Shown in pieces: positions 54,641-64,000 of a stretch of 64,000 nucleotides of DNA (position 1 is its first letter; each line of letters starts with the position of its first letter). The stretch is from assembly GCF_022539505.1 (NCBI RefSeq), contig NC_061509.1, forward strand, positions 208,840,254 through 208,904,253, in the 5' to 3' direction. The position numbers were made by a program, and so were the translations under genes. The DNA comes from Lolium rigidum (lineage: Eukaryota; Streptophyta; Magnoliopsida; Poales; Poaceae). The notes beneath the pieces were generated by a model, which worked only from the letters and a program-made list of their open reading frames with translations, was not told the DNA's origin and did no database searches.

Positions 54641-56640
54641 TTTTTACATCCGGACGGCGTTATTCGGTCCAGCCGAGTCCCCGGCTCTTCGTTTTCCTCC
54701 GGATTTCATTTAATTCATCCGGAGAGCCCAGGCCACCCCCCCTGGGTGCGCTCGGGGACTCCGGACGAGAGAAAAACGGGGACGGGCCCACTCTGTCGGC
54801 AAAAGAACACACGAAACCCACCACTTTGTCGATGCAAATCCCCCCTCCCCTCCCGTTGCTCTGTCGCCGCCGGCACCACCCCTCGCCAATCCGCCGGCCG
54901 GTTGCCTGAACTCCGTTGTTCCTCCACCCAGTAGCCTATATTCCGCCACACGTCATGCCCTCTGCCTATTTTCCGCCGTCGGGCAGCTCCCTCGCGTCGC
55001 TCCTCGTCGACACGCCCGGCAGGTGTTCGTCCAATTGCTTGGTCGGACATGGACTCCGACGATGAGGAGTAGCAGATGTTCGCCGACCTTTTTGAAGAAG
55101 AAATGGCAGCCGCCGCCCAAGACGAGGAGCACATGCTGATCCTAGCTTGCATGTCCGGTTTGTACGCTGAGTCGGCCATTGGTCACCGTGATGGGTCGCA
55201 CCAGGTCGCCGGAAGTGCAAGCCGAGGCAGCGAATGGAGGGCTACTGCATGCTCTATGCCGACTACTTCGTGGACAATCCATTGCACAGTGAGGCTGTTT
55301 TCAGGCGTCGTTTCAGGATGAGTCGGAAGCTCTTCCTGAAAATTGCGTATGCCCTTCGAGAGTACGACTCCTATTTCAGATGCAAGTTGGATTGCATCGG
55401 CATGGCAGGGTTTTCCGCCCTCCAAAAGTGCACGGTGGTTATGCAGATGCTGGCATATGGAGCTCCTGGTGATTCCGCCGATGACTATCTTCGAATGGCG
55501 GAGTCCACCGCCCTTGATTGTTTCTACCGGTTCACGCGGGCGGTGATAGCAGTGTTCGGGGACATCTACTTGAGATCACCCACTGTCGAAGACACTGCTA
55601 AGATCCTCGCTGCCAATGAAGCTCGAGGATTTCCAGGGATGCTTGAAAGCATTGACTGCATGCATTGGAAATGAAAGAACTGTTCGTTTGCATGGCAGGA
55701 AATGTACAAAGGTCACAAAAAAGGCTGCACTGTGATACTTGAGGAAGTGGCTACCCATGATCTCTGGATTTGGTATTCCTTCTTTGGTATGTCTGGATCC
55801 AACAACGACATCAACGTCTTGCAGTGCTCGCCGATCTTCTCCAAGCTTGTTGAGGGTCATGCTCCCCCGGTTAACTTTGTGATCAATGGCTGGCAGTACA
55901 ACAAGGGATACTATCTTGCAGACGGTATCTATCAAAGTGGGCAACATTTGTGAAAACTATCTCAGGCGCCGTCCTCCCGAAGGAGCTGAAGTTTGTCAAG
56001 GAACAAGAAGGTTGCCGAATGGACGTCGAGCGTGCATTTGGTGTCCTCCAGTAGAGATATGATGTAGTTCGGTTCCCCGCTTTGACTTGGTCCATAGATC
56101 AGATGTGGGAGGTGATGAACTGTTGTGTCTGCTTACACAACATGATTATCGAGAATAAGCGGAAGTATCCGGTTCCTCTGAGCGAACAAAGTGCACCATA
56201 TGACAGAGAGGGTCCTCTTGCACAGCCTAACCACCAGGTGCCAGCATCCCGGGCTGTGTTCATCGCTATGCGTCAGAAGATTCGAGACTCCACAATGCAT
56301 CAACAACTGCATGATGATCTGGTGGAGCACATATGGACGCTTCGAGGCAACACCAACTAGTTTCCATTTGATTTATTTGAAAACTTGTCTTGTTTTGTTG
56401 AACTGTAACGTTTATTTGTAAAAATAAGCCAAATGTTGGCAAAACTGGTCAAATTTGCCGAATTATGCTGGAAATTTGGCAGCCAGGGACGTTTTTTTTC
56501 TTTCTAAAAAACGCCGAACACCGGGTGTCTACCGGGGAGACGGCTGGAACTTTCGCGCTCCCCGATCGAAACTTTCGTCCAATCCGGCGCTATTTAGCGC
56601 CGAATTTGACCGTGTGGAGCGCCAACGGCTGGAGATGCTC
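54640..56640 (+). mobile_element. Harbinger 2: PIF/Harbinger element with a broken transposase
   Basis: The right terminus, read from the other strand, is gagcatctccagccgttgg (ending at 56640), followed by TTA (56641-56643). The interior holds a DDE_Tnp_4-type transposase on the plus strand. The left terminus is not preserved: the LINE fragment lies where it is expected, and only a ctccggcagccg-like relic remains at about 54629. Its terminal repeat closely resembles that of Harbinger 1. Confidence 0.75.
55049..56360 (+). pseudogene. PIF/Harbinger transposase (DDE_Tnp_4), broken
   Basis: The ATG at 55049 (MDSDDEE) is followed by an immediate TAG and then QMFADLFEEEMAAAAQ. After a shift near 55200 the frame reads MEGYCMLYADYFVDNP and RFRMSRKLFLKIAYALREYD. 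The first catalytic Asp lies in ESIDCMHWK near 55650; a TGA replaces the next Trp codon. [15 protein letters not shown] near 55800 gives the second Asp. A shift near 55947 precedes DVERAFGVLQ (third acidic residue, about 56022), with a stop after it. The C-terminus NCCVCLHNMIIENKR to TLRGNTN ends at 56360. All three catalytic positions are still visible, but at least three stops and two shifts inactivate it. Confidence 0.8.
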
Positions 56641-56643
56641 TTA

Positions 56644-58561
56644 TACTTCTGTACACTCCACCACATATTATGGATATCTTCTACTACACCCTTGCAATCT
56701 GAAGCAAGGATTACTCTATTGCATGAGAGATCAGCTGCTAGCGCTAGTAAAGGCACAAACTCAATTTGGCTCCCGGGTGCATATGACCTCGCTGCGAAAA
56801 AACATATTTTGAAGTATTGATTTTTTTAACAAAACATTCTACATCTATGTCTCCATAATACATGTGTGTTCGTAAAGTTTCACAGAAAAATGATAATTTT
56901 TGTGGTCTATGTAAAAAAAGAGAAAATTTATCTTGTGAAAAGCCTTATTTTTGAGCTTGGATTTTTGTCTTTTTTACACACAACACACGACAAGTCAATT
57001 TTTCGTGAAACAACTTTGTAGACGTGTAGCACGTGAAGATATACTTGCAAATTTTGTGTTTCATATGTTTGAACATTTCAAAATGTGTCTAAAGTATATT
57101 TCAAATCAAAACATGTAATAAAAGATGTAACTATAGAAAGAGAGAGTAATGTTTGCACTACAGGCCTGGCCCATATATACAAATACAGTTACTCAAAGCC
57201 CAAAAAAAGCATAAATCACGACATCGGGCTGAAATGAGCAGTAGATCCACGAGGGCTGCTGGAACAGCATAGATTGCCCACAGGCCACTCATCAGTCCAT
57301 CTGGAATTATTTATGGAACCGAATGATACGATCCTCTTCTTTTATCCAAAGCCTAAAATCGAGTATACGTGACTTAACATTGTATTAGCTGTGTTTCAAA
57401 AAAAAAACCATTGTATTAGCTGCTAGGCAACGAGGAGAGGATGCTTCAGGGATCTGTAATCACCAGATGTGTGGGCCGTGGTCAGAGGCGTCAGGAAACA
57501 TGCTTCGAACCACTCCATCCTCTCTTCCGTTTACTCTTCAAATCTACTATCATCACAGTACTGATATGCTCACTCACAGTTTAAATTAACCAGATACGCC
57601 TATGGTCAAAGCTGCAGGCTGAATGCGCGCGGCAATGATCGATCGACGGATACGCTCACTCGATCGGCGCGCAGGACGCCGCAGCGGCACGCACGCGCGC
57701 ACCAGACGGCAGACTCCAGTATTGGGCAGGCAGGCTGTGCTCCGCTGCGCATAGCTGCCTGGCAATGGCATGCATCGCGATCGGCCCATGATTACACGGA
57801 GGACGCAGCAAGCTTGCTCCCTCGGAAATGATGGGTGCATTTGCTGACCTGGTTATTCGTCTTTACGTACGCCGCCATGAAGGCTATAGCTCGTCTAGCT
57901 AGAGCAAATCTTTTGTGCAGGCCGGAGGAAGAAGATCGCTTCCTGTTGATGGGTTCTATTTATACGGAGCCTAGCCAGAGCTCTATACTATACACATCCA
58001 GCAGTCATCTCGTCTCGAGTCGACTCTAGCTAGCGTGCCTTTCTGCTGATTTGCACACCAGCCTTTTCTTCCACGTACTTTGCGCCGTGTAAAGGCAATC
58101 GATCAATCGATCGATCGATCGAGGGTAGCGTGTAAGAGCATGCGTGTATCATTGGGTTCACTGGTAGTATATGCACAGTCTCAAGAGGTAATCAAGCACT
58201 CCCATCACATTGGGTTTACGTTTTTGGCCTCTTCTGATGGGATTTTTCAGCTTTTCACTATTTGTGACATGTTAGCGGTAATGAGGGGTGACAGTCGTAG
58301 AAAGGCATTCCTCACTCCATCACATTTCAGTCACATTGTCATGAGATGCATAATGTCATGTCCATATCAATAATGTCTTAGTGAAAAAAAGTAAAAAGTT
58401 TTAACAAGCTTAGGAGGAAAAAAGAAGGATGTAGGCATGAAAGAAGATGTGATTTTGAGAATATCAAACACCTTGAATTATCTCGGCACCATGCTTCGAT
58501 TAAAAAATACAATAATAAGTGCATATGAACAAACTGAATTTAGGACAGATATAATAACGTA
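56644..58561. other. Gene-free stretch between Harbinger 2 and a Stowaway
   Basis: AT-rich DNA to about 57150, then ordinary intergenic sequence. A ctatttatacgg TATA-like word at about 57957 is followed only by a short ORF without a recognisable domain. A (gatc)n-like cgatcgatcgatcgatcg run lies at about 58104-58121. No gene is supported. Confidence 0.4.
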
Positions 58562-58812
58562 CTCTTTCCATATCCCAAAATGTAAGACGCCTAAGCTTTA
58601 GTTAAAAGTCAACATATTTTAGGTTTGACCATATTTATACGTAAAAATATGAACATTCACAATACCAAATCAATATCAATAGACTCATCAGAAAGTATAG
58701 TTTCTCAGAATATACATTTGATATTGTAGATATTCATATTTTTCATATAAACTTAGTCAAACTTAGAAGATGATGACTTTTTGCTAAAACTTAGATGCCT
58801 TAGCCACAGAGG
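58562..58812. mobile_element. Stowaway MITE, 251 bp
   Basis: Inverted ends (ctctttccatatcccaaaat; cctctgtggctaaggcatct from the right) are flanked by TA (58560-58561, 58813-58814). The interior has the characteristic caataccaaatcaatatc .. gatattgtagatattcat inverted arms. Confidence 0.8.
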
Positions 58813-58814
58813 TA

Positions 58815-60198
58815 GTTTTGGTTGAGGAAAGAGAGCAATCGACCAACGCCCTGATAACAAGATATTTGTTTGTCATAGTTGAAAAGTTTTTTAGTTATTT
58901 TCATAGCTCCCCATTAGCCGGCTTTCATGGTTTTGAACGGTTTCAATTAGGGAAAATTTGCTACATGATACCGTTATTTTTTGGCGTTTATTGAAATACA
59001 TCATCCAATTTTATCTTTGCCAAGTACCATTATAATTTTATGACTCATTTACAAAAACACACTGGATGACCAAATATGTCACATCACCCGGCGGTTCCCC
59101 TCCCGCCGACCAATCCGCCGGACCGCCGCACGGAGGATCACCGGTACCGGAGGAGGAGACGTCGGCGAGCAGCACTAGGACATCGGTCGCAACCTGCTCC
59201 GCAGTCTTCATCGACATCTCGAGTTCGCCCGTGACCTCGAGCTCGTCCTCTGCCGGAACAATGGCCGTAATGACCTCTCCTTCTCACCTTTGTACTTGTT
59301 CCGCCAGAACATGCCATTCTCGGGCATTTGCAACGACATGCACATTAGATCTGCTAGGGTTTCCATTAGGATAGGGTTCGGATTGATGTTTGCAAGATGT
59401 TCGTTCCCATTGGTTGCTGTTCTTGTCCAGCTCTTGCTGTTCACGGTCTCGATTTGCTTAGATTTGTTACTCTAATCTTCAATCGCGGTAGAGCCTTCCC
59501 AAATCGGACTATGGATTGCTGAAACTGCCAGATTTTGCTGTGCATGCAGAGAGGGGAAGGGTTTTTTGTGCTGGAGTTTAGCATGTTCAGATTGCTGTGC
59601 GGAATGAGTCACGCTTGTTTGTTCTAGATTGTGTTGTTTCTGATTAAACTAGGCTGATGATTGTAACCAGGAATCACAGTGTGACGAGATGATTGATCAG
59701 AACCTATGGCATGATTGAACATGACCATGCTATTGGTTCTGATCAAACATCTCCTCCATATGTCCTCATTGTATGAGGCCTATGCTACCTTGCTTTCCAT
59801 ATTTTTACTTCTTCAGTTCTGCAATGGCCAATGATTTAACTATGCCACAACGGAATGCAGGGTGCTGCCCTCAAACTTAGTCATGTGTGCCATATTACTT
59901 GCACACTACACTTAGTTTGCGGACAGTCCCTTTGCCTACCGTGTGATACAATATATGAGGCCTCATTTTGTTTGTCTAATCATCGGCCAATGATTGAACA
60001 ATGGCACACTGGAAGGCAAGGTGCTGCCCTCAAACTTAGTCTTGTGTGTGTGATTACTTGCACACTAGACTTAGTTTGAGGGCGGTCCCTTGAGCTGCCG
60101 TGTGAGCCAATGTATGAGGCATCACATGTTTTCAATGTTCCTTTTCATCTATATACTTCTGAGCAGGCACACCTCTAATTCCATGTGTTCTTGTGGCA
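58815..60198. other. Upstream region of the B3 pseudogene
   Basis: A GC-rich stretch at 59066-59375 with several overlapping short frames may be a decayed first exon (e.g. LYLFRQNMPFSGICNDMHI in one frame), but no domain is recognisable. 59826-60128 is a tandem duplication annotated separately. Confidence 0.35.
59826..60128. repeat. Tandem duplication, period 159 bp, two copies
   Basis: ggccaatgatttaac at 59826 and ggccaatgattgaac at 59985 start two copies that both contain ggtgctgccctcaaacttagt and end in tgaggc(c/a)tca. Divergence is roughly 15-20% by eye. It lies in the presumed intron before the B3 exon. Confidence 0.85.
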
Positions 60199-60652
60199 GA
60201 GTGGGAAGCTCAATCTTGGGTCACCTGAGACCCCCGAGGAGGGATCATCAAAGAAGCGAAGGGCGGCTAACATCGGCCACTTCCAGCCGGACATAGGGCA
60301 GGACCAGTTCCTGCGCATCGTCTTTAGGCCCACCTTCAGCCGGCTCTGGATCCCTCAAGATTTCGTCAGGTGGTTCGGAGAAATCCCTTCGAACATCATC
60401 GTCACCACCAACGCCGGCTGCAACTAGAGGATGACTACGGCGAGAGAAGGCGATGACGCATACATCGACGAGGGGTGGACGGGCTTCGCCATCGCTCATC
60501 AGCTGCAGGTAGGTCAGTTCCTCAACTTCAAGAAGGTGTCCTCCTTCGAGTACAGTATGGTGATCTTCGACAACACCTGCACTAAGGTGAAGACCAGGGG
60601 CCGTTACCATGTCGATGCCACTAGGTGTGTCGTCTTCGAAAGTCATGTCTGA
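60199..60652 (+). pseudogene. B3 DNA-binding domain gene exon with one premature stop
   Basis: A splice-acceptor-like ttcttgtggcag ends at about 60199. The frame reads GKLNLGSPETPEEGSSKKRR (a basic nuclear-localisation-like patch) and QFLRIVFRPTFSRLWIPQDF. It then has VRWFGEIPSNIIVTTNAGCN, a TAG at 60425-60427, and in the same frame EGWTGFAIAHQLQVGQFLNF and YSMVIFDNTCTKV, ending at 60652. This is the order of a plant B3 domain; the TAG sits where B3 proteins usually have a Trp. One nonsense codon in an otherwise open frame indicates recent loss, or a sequence error. The target DNA and upstream exon structure are unknown. Confidence 0.7.
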
Positions 60653-61119
60653 AGCTTGCCATGTCTGTATCTAGTTGTTGTTCCTGTCGTGTGTTGACCT
60701 ATGATCGTCTTTGCAGTGTCGTTAACTATGATCGTCCTGTGTCGACAACTATGACTGTGTTTGAACTATGATCAGTGCTAAGTTTACCTGAACTGTGATT
60801 GTGTTCTTTCTTCTGTTGTTCATCGTTGGTAACCTCAGCACTGAAGGGAAGAGGTAAGCAGAAGCAGTTTATGGGTTGCAACCAAACAACATGGGCGCCG
60901 TTCTGAGCTGCTAGTAGGCCTAAAAACCGACCTACCAAAGGGGCAGAGCCCAAATCTCAACGGGAACGAAAAAACTCTTTGTCGACCACCAAACAACGTG
61001 GTTTTTATGGCCCATGGCCCGTCTGCGATGCGCAGGGGACTTCTTCCCACTGCGTCAGTGGTGCAGGAAACTGATGCAGGCTGCCAAACGCGCCATTGGT
61101 ATCTGAAATGTGTTAGGAT
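60653..61119. other. Gene-free stretch after the B3 pseudogene
   Basis: No supported ORF. Positions 60876-61090 begin gttgcaaccaaacaac and end gctgccaaacgcgcc, which hints at a MITE with 'gccaaac'-type ends, but inverted repeats and a target duplication could not be established. Confidence 0.35.
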
Positions 61120-61441
61120 GCTTGAGATGACCTAACCTCTAGCTTGAGTCTACTTTTTTTTTATTGTGGGTTGCTTGAATCCACTTGATCTCGCTCATTT
61201 TGTAACACGAGTTTAGCCGATTTTAATCGATATTATTCAGGCTCCACATGTTTGCATACCTAGTTGGAGCCCAACTTGCGAAATAGATCGAACCGCTCGA
61301 GATGCCCTAACCTCTAGCTGGAGTCTACTTTTTTTTTTGCGGGTTGCTTGAGTCTACTTGATCTCCCTCATTTTGTTAATACGAGCTTAGCCGAGTTTAA
61401 TCGATACTATTCAGGCTCCACTTGTTTGCATACCTAATTGT
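61120..61441. repeat. Tandem duplication, period ~175 bp, two copies
   Basis: gcttgagatgacctaacctct (61120) and gctcgagatgccctaacctct (61295) start two copies, both ending caggctccac(a/t)tgtttgcatacct. Similarity is high with scattered substitutions. Confidence 0.9.
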
Positions 61442-62680
61442 TTAGCAGTGTATTTGAACTATGGAAGAAAAGTGAAAATAGCAGAGCTTCACCGGAGCTG
61501 TGAACCAAAACCGACACATGCACGTTGTGACGGTATGTGCAGGTGTTTGAAAATTCTCCTGCGGTTTTGGTTTTAGCCTGCAGTTGAAGGCAGGTATGCA
61601 TTAACTTGGGTGTATCATCATTCAAGAAGCGAATTCGGCGTAATGTGTCGGTGGATAGACTCCCCAATCTAGGGGAAAATCCACGTTAAATTCGGATCTC
61701 CTCTCATCATCTGGCAGTGGTGGGGGTGCATGGAGTTGATGATAGGTTGGTGAGATGGATCTGGGGCAAATTCAATGGCGATTTCTACCGGCACGCTCGA
61801 AGCGCATAGCCTGCATCCCGTTGCTCCTGGAGCAGAGTCAGTTTTACTATTCTTATTTCAGCAGGATCCGATGCGCGAGGAAGAGAGAGGTAGAAGATGA
61901 GATGAGTAGATCACATGTAGTGGAACAAGGAATTTATTGGTGGGGCGGGAGGCATCATCAGTGATGGTACATCGGGGGACAAAAGGGAAGAATTTGAAAC
62001 AGCCTCGGCTTGCCGCCGTGCCCACTGGCTCCTCCATTCCCACAGCGTTTTGGCGCTTCCTGCCTTCCTCAATTCTCCCTCTCCGTTGCTGCTACACCAT
62101 GATAGCTAGGTTGCCCTTCTCGGCTTCTCGCACAATATCTCAAGGCTGTGGCCTGTGAGTAGTGCATCCACTGTTGTATAGGCATCCTAAGAAGCGCGGC
62201 TATGACAATTGAGTATTTTGAGGCACCCAAGCTTGCTAGACCTAAGTTTTTGAAATTTTTAACCTGGGGTTTAAAGGCAAATCCAGTTTTTTCTCGTGAG
62301 TACGTATACTTGTGGAAAGTTTCGGTAAAGAGAGCTTCTATTTTATGTTACATGAAAAACAAATTTATGGCTATATAAAGAAATAAGTAACTCATCTTTA
62401 TCCCATTATTTTTTCTTTTGTGTGTTCTTCCAAACATAGAACTTTTGGTGTATGTACTATATGCTTATTTGTAGTTGTATATTTACAGCATTATTAATAC
62501 ATAGAAAAAAAAATTAATTTTTTTTTGTGAAAAAGAGCGCACTAATGCTTAGGTGCAACTAGCAATTTTCGGGCTATGATGCTTATAGTGGGGCACCCAA
62601 CATTCGTGTCTTTTTTACCGCAGGGTCTAACCGGTCACGTGAGAGGACCTTAGCACCTTACCAATATTTTGCTTCTATTA
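61442..62680. other. Gene-free stretch
   Basis: Short ORFs on both strands show no recognisable domain. Two ggcacccaa words (about 62222, 62592) are in direct orientation and do not make a transposon end. Nothing else is seen. Confidence 0.4.
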
Positions 62681-62895
62681 GCCAAAAAACTGTCATCCCT
62701 CCTTTCAATTTGTTTTGTTGATAAATCAACTCAAGTAAAGTTTACCCAATTTTTTTTTGAATATCAATAACTATAATATTATTTAGATATCTTATCGAAA
62801 TATGATTCATGATGTATCTAACTATATGAATTTTGTGTTTTACATGTTAATGATTTTTTAGAAAACTTGATCTAACTTTATGTAGTTTATTTTTA
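62681..62895. repeat. Mariner/Stowaway-like repeat fragment, copy 1
   Basis: gccaaaaaactgtcatccctcc, then atcaataactataatattat and the gatgtatctaactat and acatgttaatgatttttt words. It is homologous to 63790-64000. The 'ccctcc(g)ttcc' start resembles Stowaway/mariner termini, but the opposite end is missing. Confidence 0.6.
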
Positions 62896-63789
62896 AATAC
62901 GCCTTATCCATTGAAATGGATCCAACATGCAATTTTCTGTTTCCGCGGTTACCCACCCATATTTTTTGGGCTAATTATCCATTTCTCTCTCAGCATATAA
63001 CCAAGGGTGGAACCAAGATCTGGACATAGGTGAGCCAATGAGAGCATGACATGCAGAAAAGATTTTCCTTTAGAATGGGGCATGAATCAAGCCTTACATA
63101 TAGAAGTTATGTATATAGTTATAATTTAGCTCTTCAAGGGAAATAAAAACATTTCAGTAATTTTTTCAAGGCAGAACTTTGCAGATATTATACCCAATGC
63201 GAAAACATGTAACAAGGAAGAAAGTAATTACACTGACATTCCAACTTTTATGTGTGGTGTAATAAAGTAGTCCATCTACTTGCAAATGGGGATCAACTGG
63301 TCCAAGATGTTGGATGTGCTGCTTGTGGTACACATGCGTGTTAAGGGGCTCGAGAGGTTGCATGCCACGTTGGCTAATGGTACACGTGGTGGTTTCTTAC
63401 AGAAACCCCCAAGACATGGTGGTGGATCTTGATTCGCTTTAAAGAGATATCCCTAAATTGAATCCCTATTTCCACTAAATCCCTGACATTAGCTTTGTGA
63501 TGGCTATGGTTGATTGTGGTGGAGGGGTCTAAGTGAGCGTCAGTGGGTTTGAATCTGTATAGGGAGTGGTGGCAAGGTGAAATCGATGGTGACAGTGATG
63601 GGGGAGGTGGCTGCGGCACAAGATGCATGCAAGATCACATATTCGTTAAAGCATAAATTCATGGAAGTATTCTCCAAGTTCTTAATTGTCTCAGTGAAGA
63701 GCTTTGGCGAATGTATTTTACGGGAATTTCCCCCTTTCGTTACTGTTGTCGATTTAATAGTCACCTACCGGTTACCTTTGTAACTACTA
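62896..63789. other. Gene-free spacer between the two repeat fragments
   Basis: No supported ORF or element. A GT/GA-rich stretch at 63500-63620 carries only low-information frames. Confidence 0.4.
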
Positions 63790-64000
63790 GCCAAAAACTG
63801 TCAGTATCCCTCCGTTCCAATTTTTTTGAGAAATCATTTCAAATAAGGTTTACCCTTTTTTAAAAATATATCAATAACTATAATATTATTTAGATATCAT
63901 ATGGAAATATGGTTCATGATGTATCTAACTATATAAATTTTGTGTTTTACATGTTCATGATTTTTTAGAAAACTTGATCGAACTTTACGTAGTTTAATTT
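63790..64000. repeat. Mariner/Stowaway-like repeat fragment, copy 2 (runs off the window)
   Basis: gccaaaaactgtcagtatccctcc, then atatcaataactataatatt and so on, about 80-85% identical by eye to copy 1 and in the same orientation. The right end is cut by the window edge. Confidence 0.6.

Noticed and set aside
57835..58029. 64-codon ORF near a TATA-like word, considered as a small gene
   Set aside because: No conserved motif, no introns or context, and the TATA-like word lies inside the ORF; not supported.
60876..61090. Possible MITE with gccaaac-type ends
   Set aside because: Inverted repeats are weak and no target duplication could be matched.
62222..62600. Two ggcacccaa words as transposon termini
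   Set aside because: They are in direct, not inverted, orientation and lack a target duplication.

Overview
The window is nuclear DNA of a grass, most likely a Triticeae or another Pooideae species. The evidence is the transposon content: Athila-type and Tat-type Ty3/gypsy retrotransposons, a CACTA element with TTTAGTCGCGGTTGG-type subterminal hairpins, Stowaway MITEs and PIF/Harbinger elements. Intron-containing plant genes with GT-AG splice sites agree with this. Only two genes look intact: a PUS1/TruA-type tRNA pseudouridine synthase (16232-18025, +, two exons) and a small CRAL-TRIO_2/SEC14-like protein of the GDAP2 type (50359-51190, -, three exons). A decayed copy of the SEC14-like gene lies just downstream of the PUS1 gene (about 18840-19535). 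A B3-domain gene broken by one nonsense codon lies near the right side (about 60199-60652).

Layout. 1-2015: gag start, primer-binding site and 5' LTR of an Athila-type element on the minus strand. It is inserted into a CACTA (En/Spm) element whose remainder runs from 2016 to its right terminus at 11966. The CACTA holds a broken TNP2 transposase, a broken Ptta/En-Spm protein, an opposite-strand conserved ORF and several tandem repeat arrays. 12387-about 15900: a copia-type LTR of about 3 kb with an initiator-Met primer site and a gag stub; its LTR carries a 505-bp Mutator-like MITE with a perfect 9-bp target duplication. 16.2-19.5 kb: the PUS1 gene and the SEC14-like gene fragment.

21326-49996: a small PIF/Harbinger element (TTA target duplication) whose ORF1 is split by a nest of about 27 kb. 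Element A (Athila-type, minus, gag-protease only) went into Harbinger ORF1. Element B (Tat-type, plus, gag-protease-RT-RNaseH-second RNaseH-integrase plus an antisense acidic ORF) went into A's LTR. Element C (non-autonomous, minus, target duplication GGTCC) went into B. The right part of the nest holds a second, partial copy of A gag / A LTR / B LTR / B gag (44535-48073). It is bounded by two 3-bp microhomology junctions, as expected from a tandem duplication followed by a deletion.

50.2-51.2 kb: the intact SEC14-like gene. 52.3-56.6 kb: a degenerate LINE, a Stowaway, a second LINE 3' fragment and a second PIF/Harbinger with a broken transposase. 56.6-64 kb: a Stowaway, the B3 pseudogene, two local tandem duplications and two related mariner-like repeat fragments, with no further gene that I can support.

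The strongest unexplained pattern is that near-identical repeat copies (the two LTRs of C, the two copies of B gag) differ mostly at CAG/CTG trinucleotides, often by 1-base indels. That does not look like a mutational process. It looks like base-calling error at CHG-methylated sites, so many apparent frameshifts in the transposon genes may not be real. I did not find a convincing new defence or metabolic system. The best candidates for undescribed biology are the unknown ORF that occupies the gag position of element C, the internal hairpin/TATA module of the CACTA, and the antisense acidic ORF of element B.
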